Below, one piece after another: positions 53,805 to 62,582 of a stretch of DNA of 64,000 nucleotides. The notes under the pieces were generated by a model. The model saw nothing but the letters and a program-made list of their open reading frames with translations. It had not been told where the DNA came from and did not search any database. The stretch spans positions 124,001 to 188,000 of the forward strand of contig NZ_JARGYD010000007.1 of the NCBI RefSeq assembly GCF_029168315.1, written 5' to 3'. Every line of letters starts with the position of its first letter. The stretch's first letter is position 1. The stretch comes from Psychromarinibacter halotolerans (lineage in GTDB: Bacteria > Pseudomonadota > Alphaproteobacteria > Rhodobacterales > Rhodobacteraceae). The position numbers and the translations under genes are program-made.

Positions 53805-56393
53805 CTATTTCTCTGTCAGCTTCAGCTCGATGCGCCGGTTCTGGGCGCGGGCCTCGGGGGTGTCGCCCTCGGCGATGGGCTGCCACTCGCCGAAGCCCGT
53901 GGCGGCCAGCCGGTCGGGCGCGAAGCCAAGCTCGTCGATCATGAAGCGCACGACCGACAGCGCGCGGGCTTGGCTGAGTTGCCAGTTGTCTTCCCACCGG
54001 CCACCGCGCACGGCGGTGTCATCCGTGTGCCCGTCGACCCGCAGCACCCAGTCGATCTGCGGCGGGATCTCGTCGGCCACGTCCGCCAAGATCTCGACGA
54101 CGCCCGCGATCTGGTCCTTGCCGGCCTCGGACAGTTCCGCATCGCCCACTTCGAACAGCACCTCGGACGAGAACACGAAGCGGTCGCCCTCGACCCGCAC
54201 GCCGTCGCGGCCCGACAGAAGCTGTGACAGAAGGCCGAAGAACTCTGACCGGAAGCGTTCCAGTTCCTCTTTCTGGCGTTCCAGCTCTAGCCGCAGCGCC
54301 TCTTCCGCGTCGGCCCGGCGGCGTTCTTCCTGCGCGGCGCGGGCCAGCGCGGCGTTCAGCTGCGCGCCCAGCGCCTCGATCTGCACGTTCGACTGCGCGT
54401 CTTCTTCGGCGGCAAGATTCAGCATCGACTGCAGCGTGGCGATCTGGCGGCGCAGCTCGCCTACCTGTTCGTTCAGCGCCTGTATCCGGCGCTGGTCCGC
54501 GGCCGTGGCGACCTCTGCCTCTCCCAGTCGTTCGTTCGCGGTGGCCAGCAGCAGGTCGTTGCGTTCCTGTTCGGTCAGCGCGGCTTCGGCCGCCCGTTCG
54601 GCGCGGCGTTGCGCGGCAAGCGCGGCGGCAAGCTGGTTGCGCAGGTCTTCCTCGCTGATTTCGGCCGACCCGCTTAGCGAGGTCAGTTCCGCCTGCGCGG
54701 CATCCAGTTCGGCCTCGGCCTCGGACTGCGCGGCCAGCGCGGCCTGCAACCGTTCCGTCAGGTCCTCTTCCGCCGCGCGGGCCGCCGCCAGCAGGGTCAG
54801 CGTGTCCTCGGCCTCTTGCCGCTTTTCCTCCAGCGCCAGCGACATCGCGGTCAACTCGGCATCCGACTCTTCCAGCCGTGCCTGCAGCGCCTCGGCCGCA
54901 GCCGCGTCGGCCAGCCTGGCGGCTTCTTCTTCCGTCAGCTCGGTCTCGACCTCTGCCAGCTGCGCGCGAAGCTGCTCGGCGGCGGCGGCTTCCGCCAGCC
55001 GCTCGGCTTCGGCGTCGGTCAGGTCCGCCTCGGCGGCTTCAAGGCGCGCGCGCAGTTCGGCGGCAGCAGCCTCTTCGGCCAACCGGGCTTTTTCGGCCTC
55101 GTCCAGATCCGCTTCGGCGGTGGCGTACCGGCGCCGCAACTCTTCCAGCGCAGCCTGCTCTGCCAGCCGAGCCGCCTCGGCATCGCTAAGCTCGGTCGCC
55201 ATTTCTGCCATCGCGCGCCGCAGCTGTTCAACCTCGGCCAACCGCGCGATCCGGGCGGCGTCGGTTTCTCCGACCGTCTCTTCCAGCGCCGCCAACCGCG
55301 CGCGCAGGGCCTCTGCCGCCGCTTCCTGCGCCAGTTGCTCGGCCTCGGCTTCGCTTAGTTCGGCGCGGGTGTCTTCCAGCTGGTCTTGCAACAGGGTCGC
55401 CGTCTGCTCGGCATCGGCCTCGCGTTGGGCCAGTTCCGCCTCCAGCCGCACGATGCGCTCGGCCAGCGTCTCGTTCTCGGCCGTGGCGGCGGCTGCCGCA
55501 TCCTGTTCCGTCAGCAGGCTGTCGCGCAGCGCGGCCAGTTGGTCCAGCGTATCCTGCTGGCTGTCGGTCGCCTCGGTCAGGCTGGCGGTCAGCGACACGA
55601 TCTGCTCGCGAAGGCTGGCAGCCTCGTCCTGGACAGTGGCAAGGGTCGAGCGCTCTTCGTCCAGCGCTGACTGCATCAGCGCCAGCCGGTCGTTCAGGTC
55701 CGCGTTCTGCGTTCGCGCGCCTTCAAGCTGTGCCAACGACCGGACCAGCGACGCATCGCGGTCGGACACCTTCTGTTCAAGATCGGCGACCAGCGCCTCT
55801 AGTGCCTCGCGTCGCGCGGCGGCAAGGCGCGCGGCCTCGACCTGTTCGTCGATCTCGTCGCGGGCCTGCGCCAGCGCCAGCTGAAGCGCCTCTTGCTCTG
55901 AAATCAGCTCGGCATTCTCGCCCTGAAGCTCGGACAGGTCGGCGGCCAGCGCCTCTCCCTCGGCGCGGGCTTCGTCGCGTTGCGCCAGCAAGGACGCGAC
56001 CTGTTCCTCGAACGATGCGATCCGGGCGGCGCGGGCTTGCAGCTCCTCGGTCTGGCCGGCGATCTCGGCCTGCAGGTCGGCGATCAGCGACGCTTGCGCT
56101 TCTCCCTGCGCGCGGGCATCCGCCAGCGTGGCGTTCAACGACCCAAGCTCGGTTTCCAAGGCTTCGTTTCGCCGTTCCTCGACCCCCAGCGCACGGGCCA
56201 GCACGTTGACCTCTGTCGCCAGCGCGTCGAGTTCGTCTTCCTGACCGTGGATCTGTTCCTGCAACACGAACTGCACCACCATGAAGATGGTCAGCACGAA
56301 CATCAGAACCAGCAGCAACCCCGTCATCGCGTCGACGAAGCCGGGCCAGATATTGCCCGACATGCGGTTGACGGATCTGCGGGTCAGCGGCAT
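53805..56393 (-). CDS. MotB/OmpA-type subunit with a giant coiled coil
   Basis: An 862-residue protein. The first 15 residues are basic, then one membrane helix (WPGFVDAMTGLLLVLMFVL) carries Asp21 in the place of the proton-binding Asp of MotB. Residues about 45-712 are almost pure heptad coiled coil, Ala/Glu/Leu/Arg-rich, with six in-register 28-residue repeats at 346-513. Residues 713-862 form an OmpA-like peptidoglycan-binding domain (FEVGDAELSEAGKDQI, RVDGHTDDTAVRGGRWEDNWQLSQARALSVV and ENRRIEL-like QNRRIELKL). It lies 4 bp after its MotA/ExbB-like partner. The pair should form an ion-driven complex anchored to the cell wall. Confidence 0.85.
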   Translation of the reverse strand: MPLTRRSVNRMSGNIWPGFVDAMTGLLLVLMFVLTIFMVVQFVLQEQIHGQEDELDALATEVNVLARALGVEERRNEALETELGSLNATLADARAQGEAQASLIADLQAEIAGQTEELQARAARIASFEEQVASLLAQRDEARAEGEALAADLSELQGENAELISEQEALQLALAQARDEIDEQVEAARLAAARREALEALVADLEQKVSDRDASLVRSLAQLEGARTQNADLNDRLALMQSALDEERSTLATVQDEAASLREQIVSLTASLTEATDSQQDTLDQLAALRDSLLTEQDAAAAATAENETLAERIVRLEAELAQREADAEQTATLLQDQLEDTRAELSEAEAEQLAQEAAAEALRARLAALEETVGETDAARIARLAEVEQLRRAMAEMATELSDAEAARLAEQAALEELRRRYATAEADLDEAEKARLAEEAAAAELRARLEAAEADLTDAEAERLAEAAAAEQLRAQLAEVETELTEEEAARLADAAAAEALQARLEESDAELTAMSLALEEKRQEAEDTLTLLAAARAAEEDLTERLQAALAAQSEAEAELDAAQAELTSLSGSAEISEEDLRNQLAAALAAQRRAERAAEAALTEQERNDLLLATANERLGEAEVATAADQRRIQALNEQVGELRRQIATLQSMLNLAAEEDAQSNVQIEALGAQLNAALARAAQEERRRADAEEALRLELERQKEELERFRSEFFGLLSQLLSGRDGVRVEGDRFVFSSEVLFEVGDAELSEAGKDQIAGVVEILADVADEIPPQIDWVLRVDGHTDDTAVRGGRWEDNWQLSQARALSVVRFMIDELGFAPDRLAATGFGEWQPIAEGDTPEARAQNRRIELKLTEK
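54855..55358 (-). repeat. Six tandem 84-bp units coding 28-residue coiled-coil repeats
   Basis: Units run without gaps: 55275-55358, 55191-55274, 55107-55190, 55023-55106, 54939-55022, 54855-54938. Each codes four heptads with the consensus L-x-(D/E)-AEAxRLA, then AAxExLRARL and an acidic end. The second unit is the most divergent. Confidence 0.8.
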
Positions 56394-56397
56394 CGGC

Positions 56398-57579
56398 CTA
56401 GCCCTCTGTCGCTGCGCGTGTCAGCTCTCGGACGGCCTCTGTCAGCGCGGCAATGTCCGAGCGCAGGTTGATCGTGGATTCCTGCCGTCCGGCGGACATC
56501 TCTTCGAGAATGCGCAAAAGCTGCACGTCCATCGACCGCAGGCGCATCCGGCTTTCCGCGTCCATGCCGCCCCCGCCGCCTTGCGACGATTGCTGGTCCA
56601 GCACCTCGACCAGACGCTGCTGACCATCGACCACGCGTTCCAGCATCCGCCCGCTTGAATCGTCGCGGTCCAGCTGCGCCGCGACGCGTTCAAGACTGTC
56701 CGCCAAAGAGCCAAGCCGCTGATCCACCTGACTGCGGGCGATGTCGGACTGAGCGATGATCTCGCGCAGGCCTTCCATCTGGTTGTCCATGTGTTCCAGC
56801 ACCGCGATCACCGCGTCCTGTTCCGTCGTCGCATCGGAATCGCCGGACGAGATGCCCAGACGCGTGATGGTGGACACCCATTCTTCCAGCTCGCGGTAGA
56901 ACCGGTTCTGGCCGTGGCCCGCGAACAGTTCCAAAAGCCCGACCACCAGCGACCCGGCCAGGCCCAGCAGCGACGACGAGAAGGCGACGCCCATGCCGCC
57001 CAGCTGCGCCTCGAGCCCGGTCATCAGCCGGTTGAACACCTCAAGCCCCGACTCGCCGCCTTGCGGCGCCAGCGAGCGGATCGTGTCGACAACGGCGGGC
57101 ACGGTGGTTGCAAGGCCGAAGAACGTGCCCAGAAGGCCGAGAAACACCAAAAGGTTGGTGATATAGCGCGTGATGTCCCGGATCTCGTCGATGCGGGTGG
57201 CCACCGAATCGAGGATCGACCGCGACGAGGCCGCGCTGATCTGCATCCGCGCGTCGCGCCGCCGCAGCAGGGCGGCCAGCGGCGCCAGCAGGCGCGGCGC
57301 GTGACCCGACCGGACCTCGGGGTCGCCGCCGGCGAAACCGACGATCCAGTTGACCGACCGGACAAGCTGGAACACCTGCGCGAAACACGCGACGATGCCG
57401 ACGAAGAACACCAGCGCGATGAAGCCGTTCAGGTAGAGGTTGGCGAGGAATACCGATTCAACCCGCGGAAACGCGAGATAGCCCCCGAACGCAACGAGGC
57501 CCAGTACGATCACCATCGAGACGATCTGCCGGATCGGCTGTGAAAAATACGGCGCGGCCTCGCGCTCCGTCTGCACCAT
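56398..57579 (-). CDS. MotA/TolQ/ExbB-type proton-channel subunit
   Basis: A 393-residue inner-membrane protein with helices at about 18-37, 48-73, 140-160 and 193-220. The last two carry the MotA_ExbB core (LLVFLGLLGTFFGLATTVPAV and GGMGVAFSSSLLGLAGSLVVGLLELF). The C-terminal 170 residues are cytoplasmic, partly coiled coil (LGSLADSLERVAAQLD). Four helices and the GTFFGLATTVPAV motif fit the 4-5TM stator family. It starts a two-gene unit with the coiled-coil OmpA protein. The neighbours are housekeeping genes, not Zorya defence genes. Confidence 0.85.
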   Translation of the reverse strand: MVQTEREAAPYFSQPIRQIVSMVIVLGLVAFGGYLAFPRVESVFLANLYLNGFIALVFFVGIVACFAQVFQLVRSVNWIVGFAGGDPEVRSGHAPRLLAPLAALLRRRDARMQISAASSRSILDSVATRIDEIRDITRYITNLLVFLGLLGTFFGLATTVPAVVDTIRSLAPQGGESGLEVFNRLMTGLEAQLGGMGVAFSSSLLGLAGSLVVGLLELFAGHGQNRFYRELEEWVSTITRLGISSGDSDATTEQDAVIAVLEHMDNQMEGLREIIAQSDIARSQVDQRLGSLADSLERVAAQLDRDDSSGRMLERVVDGQQRLVEVLDQQSSQGGGGGMDAESRMRLRSMDVQLLRILEEMSAGRQESTINLRSDIAALTEAVRELTRAATEG

Positions 57580-57669
57580 GAGAAGCGTTTCCCGGGAATG
57601 CCTTTTGCGGCAACGATATGGGGGATTAACCCCGGTGCCAACACCTGTGGCGGGATTAAAGCACTATAA

Positions 57670-58215
57670 TCAGACGGATTCCGCCAGTGTGCGGACCCTG
57701 TGCGACAGCCAAAGCAGATCCGGGTCGTCGATCCCAAGTTCTTGCAGGTGTGATTGGGTGTTAAACAGGTACTCGGTGTTCGGCCCGCGTCCGCCGACGG
57801 CGGTCGAAATCACCTCGGCCTGCCGTTCCAGCGCAAGGCCGCCACAGTACTGAACGTGGTCGGTGTCGACGACATAGACCACCGCCTCGACCTCTTCGCC
57901 GTCGGCAAGACGAAGCGGCAGCATCCGTTCGACATAGGCGGACGAGACCAGTTCGCGTTCCCGCAGATAGTCCAGCGTCCGCGCTCGGTGCAGCCCCGGC
58001 ACGCGAAATCCAAGACCGTGGCATTCGGCGTCTTCGTGCGGGTCCAGCGCAAGGACAAGCCCGGGGTGTTCCGGCGTGCCCCGGTGATGGATCGACCACA
58101 TGCAGAAGGTCCGGGCATAGCCGGTCAGGGTCGCAAGTTCGCGCCGGTCATACTCGAAACCGGGGTTCCACATCAGCGAGCCATAGCCGAAGACCCACAA
58201 ATCCGCGTCTGTCAT
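57670..58215 (-). CDS. ChaC-like gamma-glutamylcyclotransferase, second copy
   Basis: A 181-residue compact ChaC protein. DLWVFGYGSLMWNPGFEY opens it, then GYARTFCMWSIHHRGTPEHPGLVLALD and YLRERELVSSAYVERMLPLRL with the expected Glu. It lacks the long N-terminal extension of the copy at 34625. ATG 58215 is chosen for AAGGG at 9 bases. Members cleave glutathione. It is divergent from the DUF2125 gene. Confidence 0.9.
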   Translation of the reverse strand: MTDADLWVFGYGSLMWNPGFEYDRRELATLTGYARTFCMWSIHHRGTPEHPGLVLALDPHEDAECHGLGFRVPGLHRARTLDYLRERELVSSAYVERMLPLRLADGEEVEAVVYVVDTDHVQYCGGLALERQAEVISTAVGGRGPNTEYLFNTQSHLQELGIDDPDLLWLSHRVRTLAESV

Positions 58216-58280
58216 CACGTTTGCCCTTTTGCCTCGGGGCCTTATAAACACGGCCGGGCAGGCAGGGCAAAGGGGTCATC

Positions 58281-59066
58281 ATGCGCTCGTTCATGATCGG
58301 GATCATCGCGGTGTTCTGCGCCGCCCTGCTGTGGTCGGGCTGGTGGTGGTACGGCTCGACCGCCGAGGAACGCGCCGTGGCGGCGTGGATCGGCCGGACC
58401 GATGGCGTCAGCGCGCGGGTCGTGTCGACAACGGGCTTTCCCAACCGGTTCGACACCACGGTGACCGAACCGGAGATCCGGGGGGATCGGCTGGACTGGT
58501 CGACGGGGTTCGTGCAGATCTTGCGGCTGTCCTATCGCCAGGGACGCTATATCCTTGCCTTCGACACGACGCAGCGGATCGACACCGTCGATCAGATCCT
58601 GACCTTCGAATCCGATCAGGCCCGTGCCAGCGTGGCGCGGGACGATGACGGCGCCCGGTCGAGTTTCGTGATCGACGCGCCCGTTCTGACATCGTCGGCA
58701 GGCTGGAGCGCGGCGGCGAACGCGCTGCTGTTCGCGACGCGACCCAGCGGCGACGGGACCGAGTTCGGACTGGACCTGCGCACGCTGGAGTTCGACGGCG
58801 TGACCTCGGACGTGCACCTGCAGGGCGTGTTGACCGAAGGGGCCAGCGGCCAGCCTACGGGCGAGTTGCTGCTGAAGGTCGGTCATTGGCCGTCGTTTCT
58901 GGCGTTGCTTCGGGCCGTCAACGCGGTGACGCCGGACCAGTTCGACCTGCTGTCGCAGCCGACAGAGGAACGGGTACAGATGACGGTCACCCTGACCGAT
59001 GGCGCGGTCAACCTAGGCGGCGTCGACATCGGTACGCTGCCGGTCCTGCCGCTTCCCCTGCCCTAG
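58281..59066 (+). CDS. DUF2125 family protein
   Basis: A 261-residue protein with an N-terminal membrane anchor or signal (MIGIIAVFCAALLWSGWWWY) and a beta-rich periplasmic body (TGFPNRFDTTVTEPEIRG, LSYRQGRYILAF, QRIDTVDQILTFESDQARAS). The GWWWYGS and FPNRFD segments match the alphaproteobacterial DUF2125 family. Function is unknown. It is convergent with the extensin-like gene. Confidence 0.85.
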   Translation: MRSFMIGIIAVFCAALLWSGWWWYGSTAEERAVAAWIGRTDGVSARVVSTTGFPNRFDTTVTEPEIRGDRLDWSTGFVQILRLSYRQGRYILAFDTTQRIDTVDQILTFESDQARASVARDDDGARSSFVIDAPVLTSSAGWSAAANALLFATRPSGDGTEFGLDLRTLEFDGVTSDVHLQGVLTEGASGQPTGELLLKVGHWPSFLALLRAVNAVTPDQFDLLSQPTEERVQMTVTLTDGAVNLGGVDIGTLPVLPLPLP

Positions 59067-59095
59067 TCCGGCGATCCTGCCGCGAAGGGTCCGCC

Positions 59096-60421
59096 TTAGC
59101 GGCAGTAGGGACCGTAGCCGTGCTTGGCGACATCCAGATGCAGGTGATCCTGATGCTGCGCGTCGGACTTGGGCCCCAGCACGGTGCCGAAGGTGCCGCA
59201 CGCGCGGGCGTGGATCGTTTGCAGGATCGGTCCGGCAACCCGGTCGCGCCAGCCCGCAAGGACCGTGTGTACGGTGCCGTCCTTCAGGATCAGGGCCGAA
59301 ATGTCGATGGCCTTGCCCTTGCCGTGTTCCGACACCGGGGCGCCCGGAACGTGGTTGCGGGTCCGGCAGGTGTAGCTTCCGGCAACGCGAAGCGCGGCCA
59401 GCCCGCCGCCGGTCTTGCCCACGGTCGGGATGACGGTGTTGGTGACCCAGCTGCGCAGTGCGCCAGCGGTTTCACAGCTGACCGTCGCCGGCGTGGTCAG
59501 CGCCACGCCGTCCACCGCCGTGATGCGGACCGGGTTCTGCAGGCCGCAGCCGGACATCTTCGCGGGGATCGGCGGGATCGCCTGACCCCGGATCGCCGGA
59601 TCGCCGCAGACCGAACCCTCGGTCGGGTACTTGTTCTTGTTCGGCGCGCGGAAGATCGTCGCCAGCAGACCCTTCGGCCGCCCCGGCGGCACGGTCGGCG
59701 CGGGCGTGGCGACGGGACCGGAACTGGCCGTCACGACCGCGGCAGGTGCCTCGGGCGAAGGCGCACGCACGATCACGCGCGGGCGCGGAACGGGGACCGG
59801 CGACAGGATCAGCCCACGGCTGACCTCGGCGACCTCGGTCGTGTCGTCGGTCGCGGGATCGGCAGCATCCGCTTCGCCCTCGGGCAGAACCGCGGCGGGG
59901 ACAAGATCCGCCGGGCGCAGCATCGGAAGGCGGCTCGACACCTCGACCGTTTCGACAGGGGCTTCGTCGGACGCGGCAACGTCCGCCACTTCCACTTCGG
60001 CCTCGGGCGTGTCGATCACGGGCGTCTCGTCCGTTTCGGCGACGGCCGTGGCAGGTTCGTCCGTTTCAGGCTCCGCCTCGGCGGCGTCTTCGGCAAGTGC
60101 TGCGATCTCTTCCTCGGTCAGATCCTCCGACGCGTCGCCTTCGGCGAAGGGCACGGGCACCTCGACCTCGGCCAGCTCGGGCTCTGTTTCGGGGCCGGGT
60201 TCGGGGCTGTTTTCGGGCAGCGGATCTTCGCCCATCGTCGCGGCAATCTCGGCATCCGGGTCAAGATCGGCGGGCCGGATCACCGGCGTAACCGCTCCCA
60301 AAAGCGCGCCTTCCGGGTCCGGACGGGTCATCGGGGCGATCGAGATCTCCGGCGCCTCGGCCAGTGCCGGCATCGCGCCAGCGACAAGAATCGCGGGTAA
60401 GATCAGGTAACGGAAGTTCAT
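59096..60421 (-). CDS. Extensin-like protein with LAS-type metallopeptidase pattern
   Basis: A 441-residue exported protein. A signal peptide (MNFRYLILPAILVAGAMPALA) is followed by about 210 residues of acidic, Pro/Glu/Thr/Val-rich low-complexity sequence, and the C-terminal 175 residues are an extensin-like C domain (CGLQNPVRITAVDGVALTTPATVSC, HGKGKAIDISALIL, DHLHLDVAKHGYGPYCR). The SEHGKGKAIDI and H-x-H pattern resembles the D,D-carboxypeptidase/LAS zinc site, so peptidoglycan binding or cleavage is possible. It overlaps the tyrC gene by 4 bases. Confidence 0.88.
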   Translation of the reverse strand: MNFRYLILPAILVAGAMPALAEAPEISIAPMTRPDPEGALLGAVTPVIRPADLDPDAEIAATMGEDPLPENSPEPGPETEPELAEVEVPVPFAEGDASEDLTEEEIAALAEDAAEAEPETDEPATAVAETDETPVIDTPEAEVEVADVAASDEAPVETVEVSSRLPMLRPADLVPAAVLPEGEADAADPATDDTTEVAEVSRGLILSPVPVPRPRVIVRAPSPEAPAAVVTASSGPVATPAPTVPPGRPKGLLATIFRAPNKNKYPTEGSVCGDPAIRGQAIPPIPAKMSGCGLQNPVRITAVDGVALTTPATVSCETAGALRSWVTNTVIPTVGKTGGGLAALRVAGSYTCRTRNHVPGAPVSEHGKGKAIDISALILKDGTVHTVLAGWRDRVAGPILQTIHARACGTFGTVLGPKSDAQHQDHLHLDVAKHGYGPYCR

Positions 60422-61338
60422 TTCCGGCTCGTTCCTCTTCCGAAGTCGGGGGCTTCGGTATCTTGCCCGGCCTCGATGATCCCGCGTCGGATCGCACGGG
60501 TACGGGTAAAGTAATCGAACAGTTGCTCTCCGTCACCTGTCCGGATCGCCCGCTGCAGCGCGAACAGTTCTTCGGTGAACCGTCCAAGGATTTCCAGCGT
60601 GGCTTCCTTGTTGGTCAGGAACACGTCCCGCCACATCGTCGGGTCCGACGCGGCGATCCGGGTGAAATCCCGGAAACCTGCCGCAGAATACTTGATAACC
60701 TCTGAATCCGTGACCCGCCGCAAGTCGTCGGCCACGCCCACCATCGTGTAGGCGATCAGGTGCGGCGTGTGGCTGGTGACGGCAAGGACAAGGTCATGGT
60801 GATCCGCATCCATCTCTTCGACATTGGCCCCCATGCCTTCCCACAGGGCGCGCAGGTTGGCCACGGCGCCAGCCTCGCAGCCGGCATCGGTAATCAGCAG
60901 GCACCAACGGTTCTCGAACAGGGTCGCGAAACCGGCATGCGGGCCGGAATGCTCGGTCCCCGCCAGCGGGTGACCCGGCACGAAATGCACGGTGTCCGGC
61001 AGATGCGGCGACACGGCTTCGACGACGTGTTTCTTGACGGACCCGACGTCGGTCACCGTCGCGCCCGGCTTCAGGTGCGGCGCGATCTCGGCGGCAATGG
61101 CGCCCATCGCACCAACGGGGACGGCCAGCACGACAAGGTCCGCGTCCTTCGCCGCCTCGGCCGCGGTCTCGGTCACGCGGTCACACAGGCCCAGCCCGAC
61201 GGCGACGTCGCGCGTGTCCTTCGAGCGGGCGGTGCCCACCACCTCGCCCGCAAGACCGTGCGCTTTCATAGCAAGACCCATCGACCCCGCGATCAGCCCC
61301 AGACCGATCAGCGCGACCCGTTCGTAGACATGGCTCAT
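60418..61338 (-). CDS. tyrC: Prephenate/arogenate dehydrogenase
   Basis: A 306-residue NAD(P)-dependent enzyme of tyrosine synthesis. The cofactor loop is LIGLGLIAGSMGLAM. VTDVGSVKKHVVEAV, FVPGHPLAGTEHSGP (His catalytic region) and AVTSHTPHLIAYTMVG are family signatures. Whether prephenate or arogenate is used is not decided. ATG 61338 overlaps the hisC stop, so it forms an operon with hisC and the extensin-like gene. Confidence 0.94.
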   Translation of the reverse strand: MSHVYERVALIGLGLIAGSMGLAMKAHGLAGEVVGTARSKDTRDVAVGLGLCDRVTETAAEAAKDADLVVLAVPVGAMGAIAAEIAPHLKPGATVTDVGSVKKHVVEAVSPHLPDTVHFVPGHPLAGTEHSGPHAGFATLFENRWCLLITDAGCEAGAVANLRALWEGMGANVEEMDADHHDLVLAVTSHTPHLIAYTMVGVADDLRRVTDSEVIKYSAAGFRDFTRIAASDPTMWRDVFLTNKEATLEILGRFTEELFALQRAIRTGDGEQLFDYFTRTRAIRRGIIEAGQDTEAPDFGRGTSRK

Positions 61339-62435
61339 GCGCCGGCTCCTTCTGCGCGCGCCTCCATGAAGCCACCGATGACATGCGCCACCCGGCGGCA
61401 GGACGCCTCGTCCCCGACCGTGATGCGCAGGCTTTCGGGAAAGCCATAGCCACCGACCCGCCTCACGAGGATACCCGCCTCTTTCAGCGCGGCGTCGCAG
61501 GCGGCGGCCTCGTCCTCGGAGGCAAAGCGCGCAAGGATGAAGTTCGCATGCGCCGGATCGGACGGCACGCCTTTGGCGGCCAGTGCATCGGCCAGCCAGG
61601 TCCGCAGGCGGGTATTCTCGGCAAGGCACTTCTCGACGAAGGCGCGGTCGCGCACCGCCGCCTCTGCCGCGGCCAGCGCGGGCACCGACAGGTTGAACGG
61701 TCCGCGAATGCGGTTCATCACGTCGATGATCTCGCGGTCGGCATAGCCCCAGCCGACCCGCAGCCCGCCCAGCCCATAAGCTTTCGAGAACGTCCGCAGC
61801 ATGACGATGTTCGGCTTCGCATCCACCAGCGACACGCCGCCGTCATAGCCGCGTGCGAACTCGGCATAGGCGCTGTCGATCACCAGGATCGCCGTCGACG
61901 GCACGCCGTCCGCAAGCCGCGCCAGTTCCGCGTCGGTCAGGATGGTCGAGGTCGGGTTGCCCGGGTTGGTGATGAACACCAGCCGCGTTTGCGGGGTGCA
62001 GGCGGCCAGCACCGCATCGACATCGACGCGACGGTCGCGCTCCGAGACCATGACCGGCGAGGCCCCGGCCGCGCGGGCCGAGATCTTGTACATCGAAAAC
62101 CCGTGTTCGGTGTAGATCACCTCGTCCCCCGGCCCGGCATAGCACTGGCAAAGGAAGTGGATGATCTCGTCCGACCCGACGCCGCAGATGATCCGGTCCG
62201 GATCCAGCCCGTGAACTTCGCCAATCGCCGCGCGCAGGGCAGCGTGATCCGTCGGGGGATACCGGTGCATCAGATGCGCCGACCGCTTCAACGCCTCCAT
62301 CGCCTTCGGGCTGGGGCCGAAGGGGTTCTCGTTGGACGACAGCTTGATCACGTCGTCGCGGCCCTCGATCGAGGATTGTCCGCCGACGTAAAGCTTGATG
62401 TCCATGATGCCGGGTTGGGGCTGAATGCCGGTCAT
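61335..62435 (-). CDS. hisC: Histidinol-phosphate aminotransferase
   Basis: A 366-residue PLP enzyme. LSSNENPFGPSPKAMEAL is the HisC opening, GVGSDEIIHFLCQCYAGPGDEVI binds the substrate, and the PLP lysine is in TFSKAYGLGGLRVGW. It acts in histidine synthesis, and coupling to the tyrosine-pathway gene suggests it also serves as aromatic aminotransferase. AAGGAG lies 10 bases before ATG 62435. Confidence 0.95.
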   Translation of the reverse strand: MTGIQPQPGIMDIKLYVGGQSSIEGRDDVIKLSSNENPFGPSPKAMEALKRSAHLMHRYPPTDHAALRAAIGEVHGLDPDRIICGVGSDEIIHFLCQCYAGPGDEVIYTEHGFSMYKISARAAGASPVMVSERDRRVDVDAVLAACTPQTRLVFITNPGNPTSTILTDAELARLADGVPSTAILVIDSAYAEFARGYDGGVSLVDAKPNIVMLRTFSKAYGLGGLRVGWGYADREIIDVMNRIRGPFNLSVPALAAAEAAVRDRAFVEKCLAENTRLRTWLADALAAKGVPSDPAHANFILARFASEDEAAACDAALKEAGILVRRVGGYGFPESLRITVGDEASCRRVAHVIGGFMEARAEGAGA

Positions 62436-62582
62436 TTTAACGGTCTCCTTCAGCGGTCGTCATAACGGCCCGGTTGCCGCTGCGCCAGCGACAATGCGGC
62501 GCACGGGAATATGTCGTGAAATCAATGGTCGACGCGCCGCGATACCGCCCGACAGCACACGCCGGACGCGGGGCGCCGCGTC

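Noticed and set aside
53805..57579. Zorya-type anti-phage system (ZorA/ZorB)
   Set aside because: The MotA/MotB-like pair is reminiscent, but ZorC/ZorD or ZorE genes are absent. Neighbours are core genes, and the long coil is in the B rather than the A subunit.
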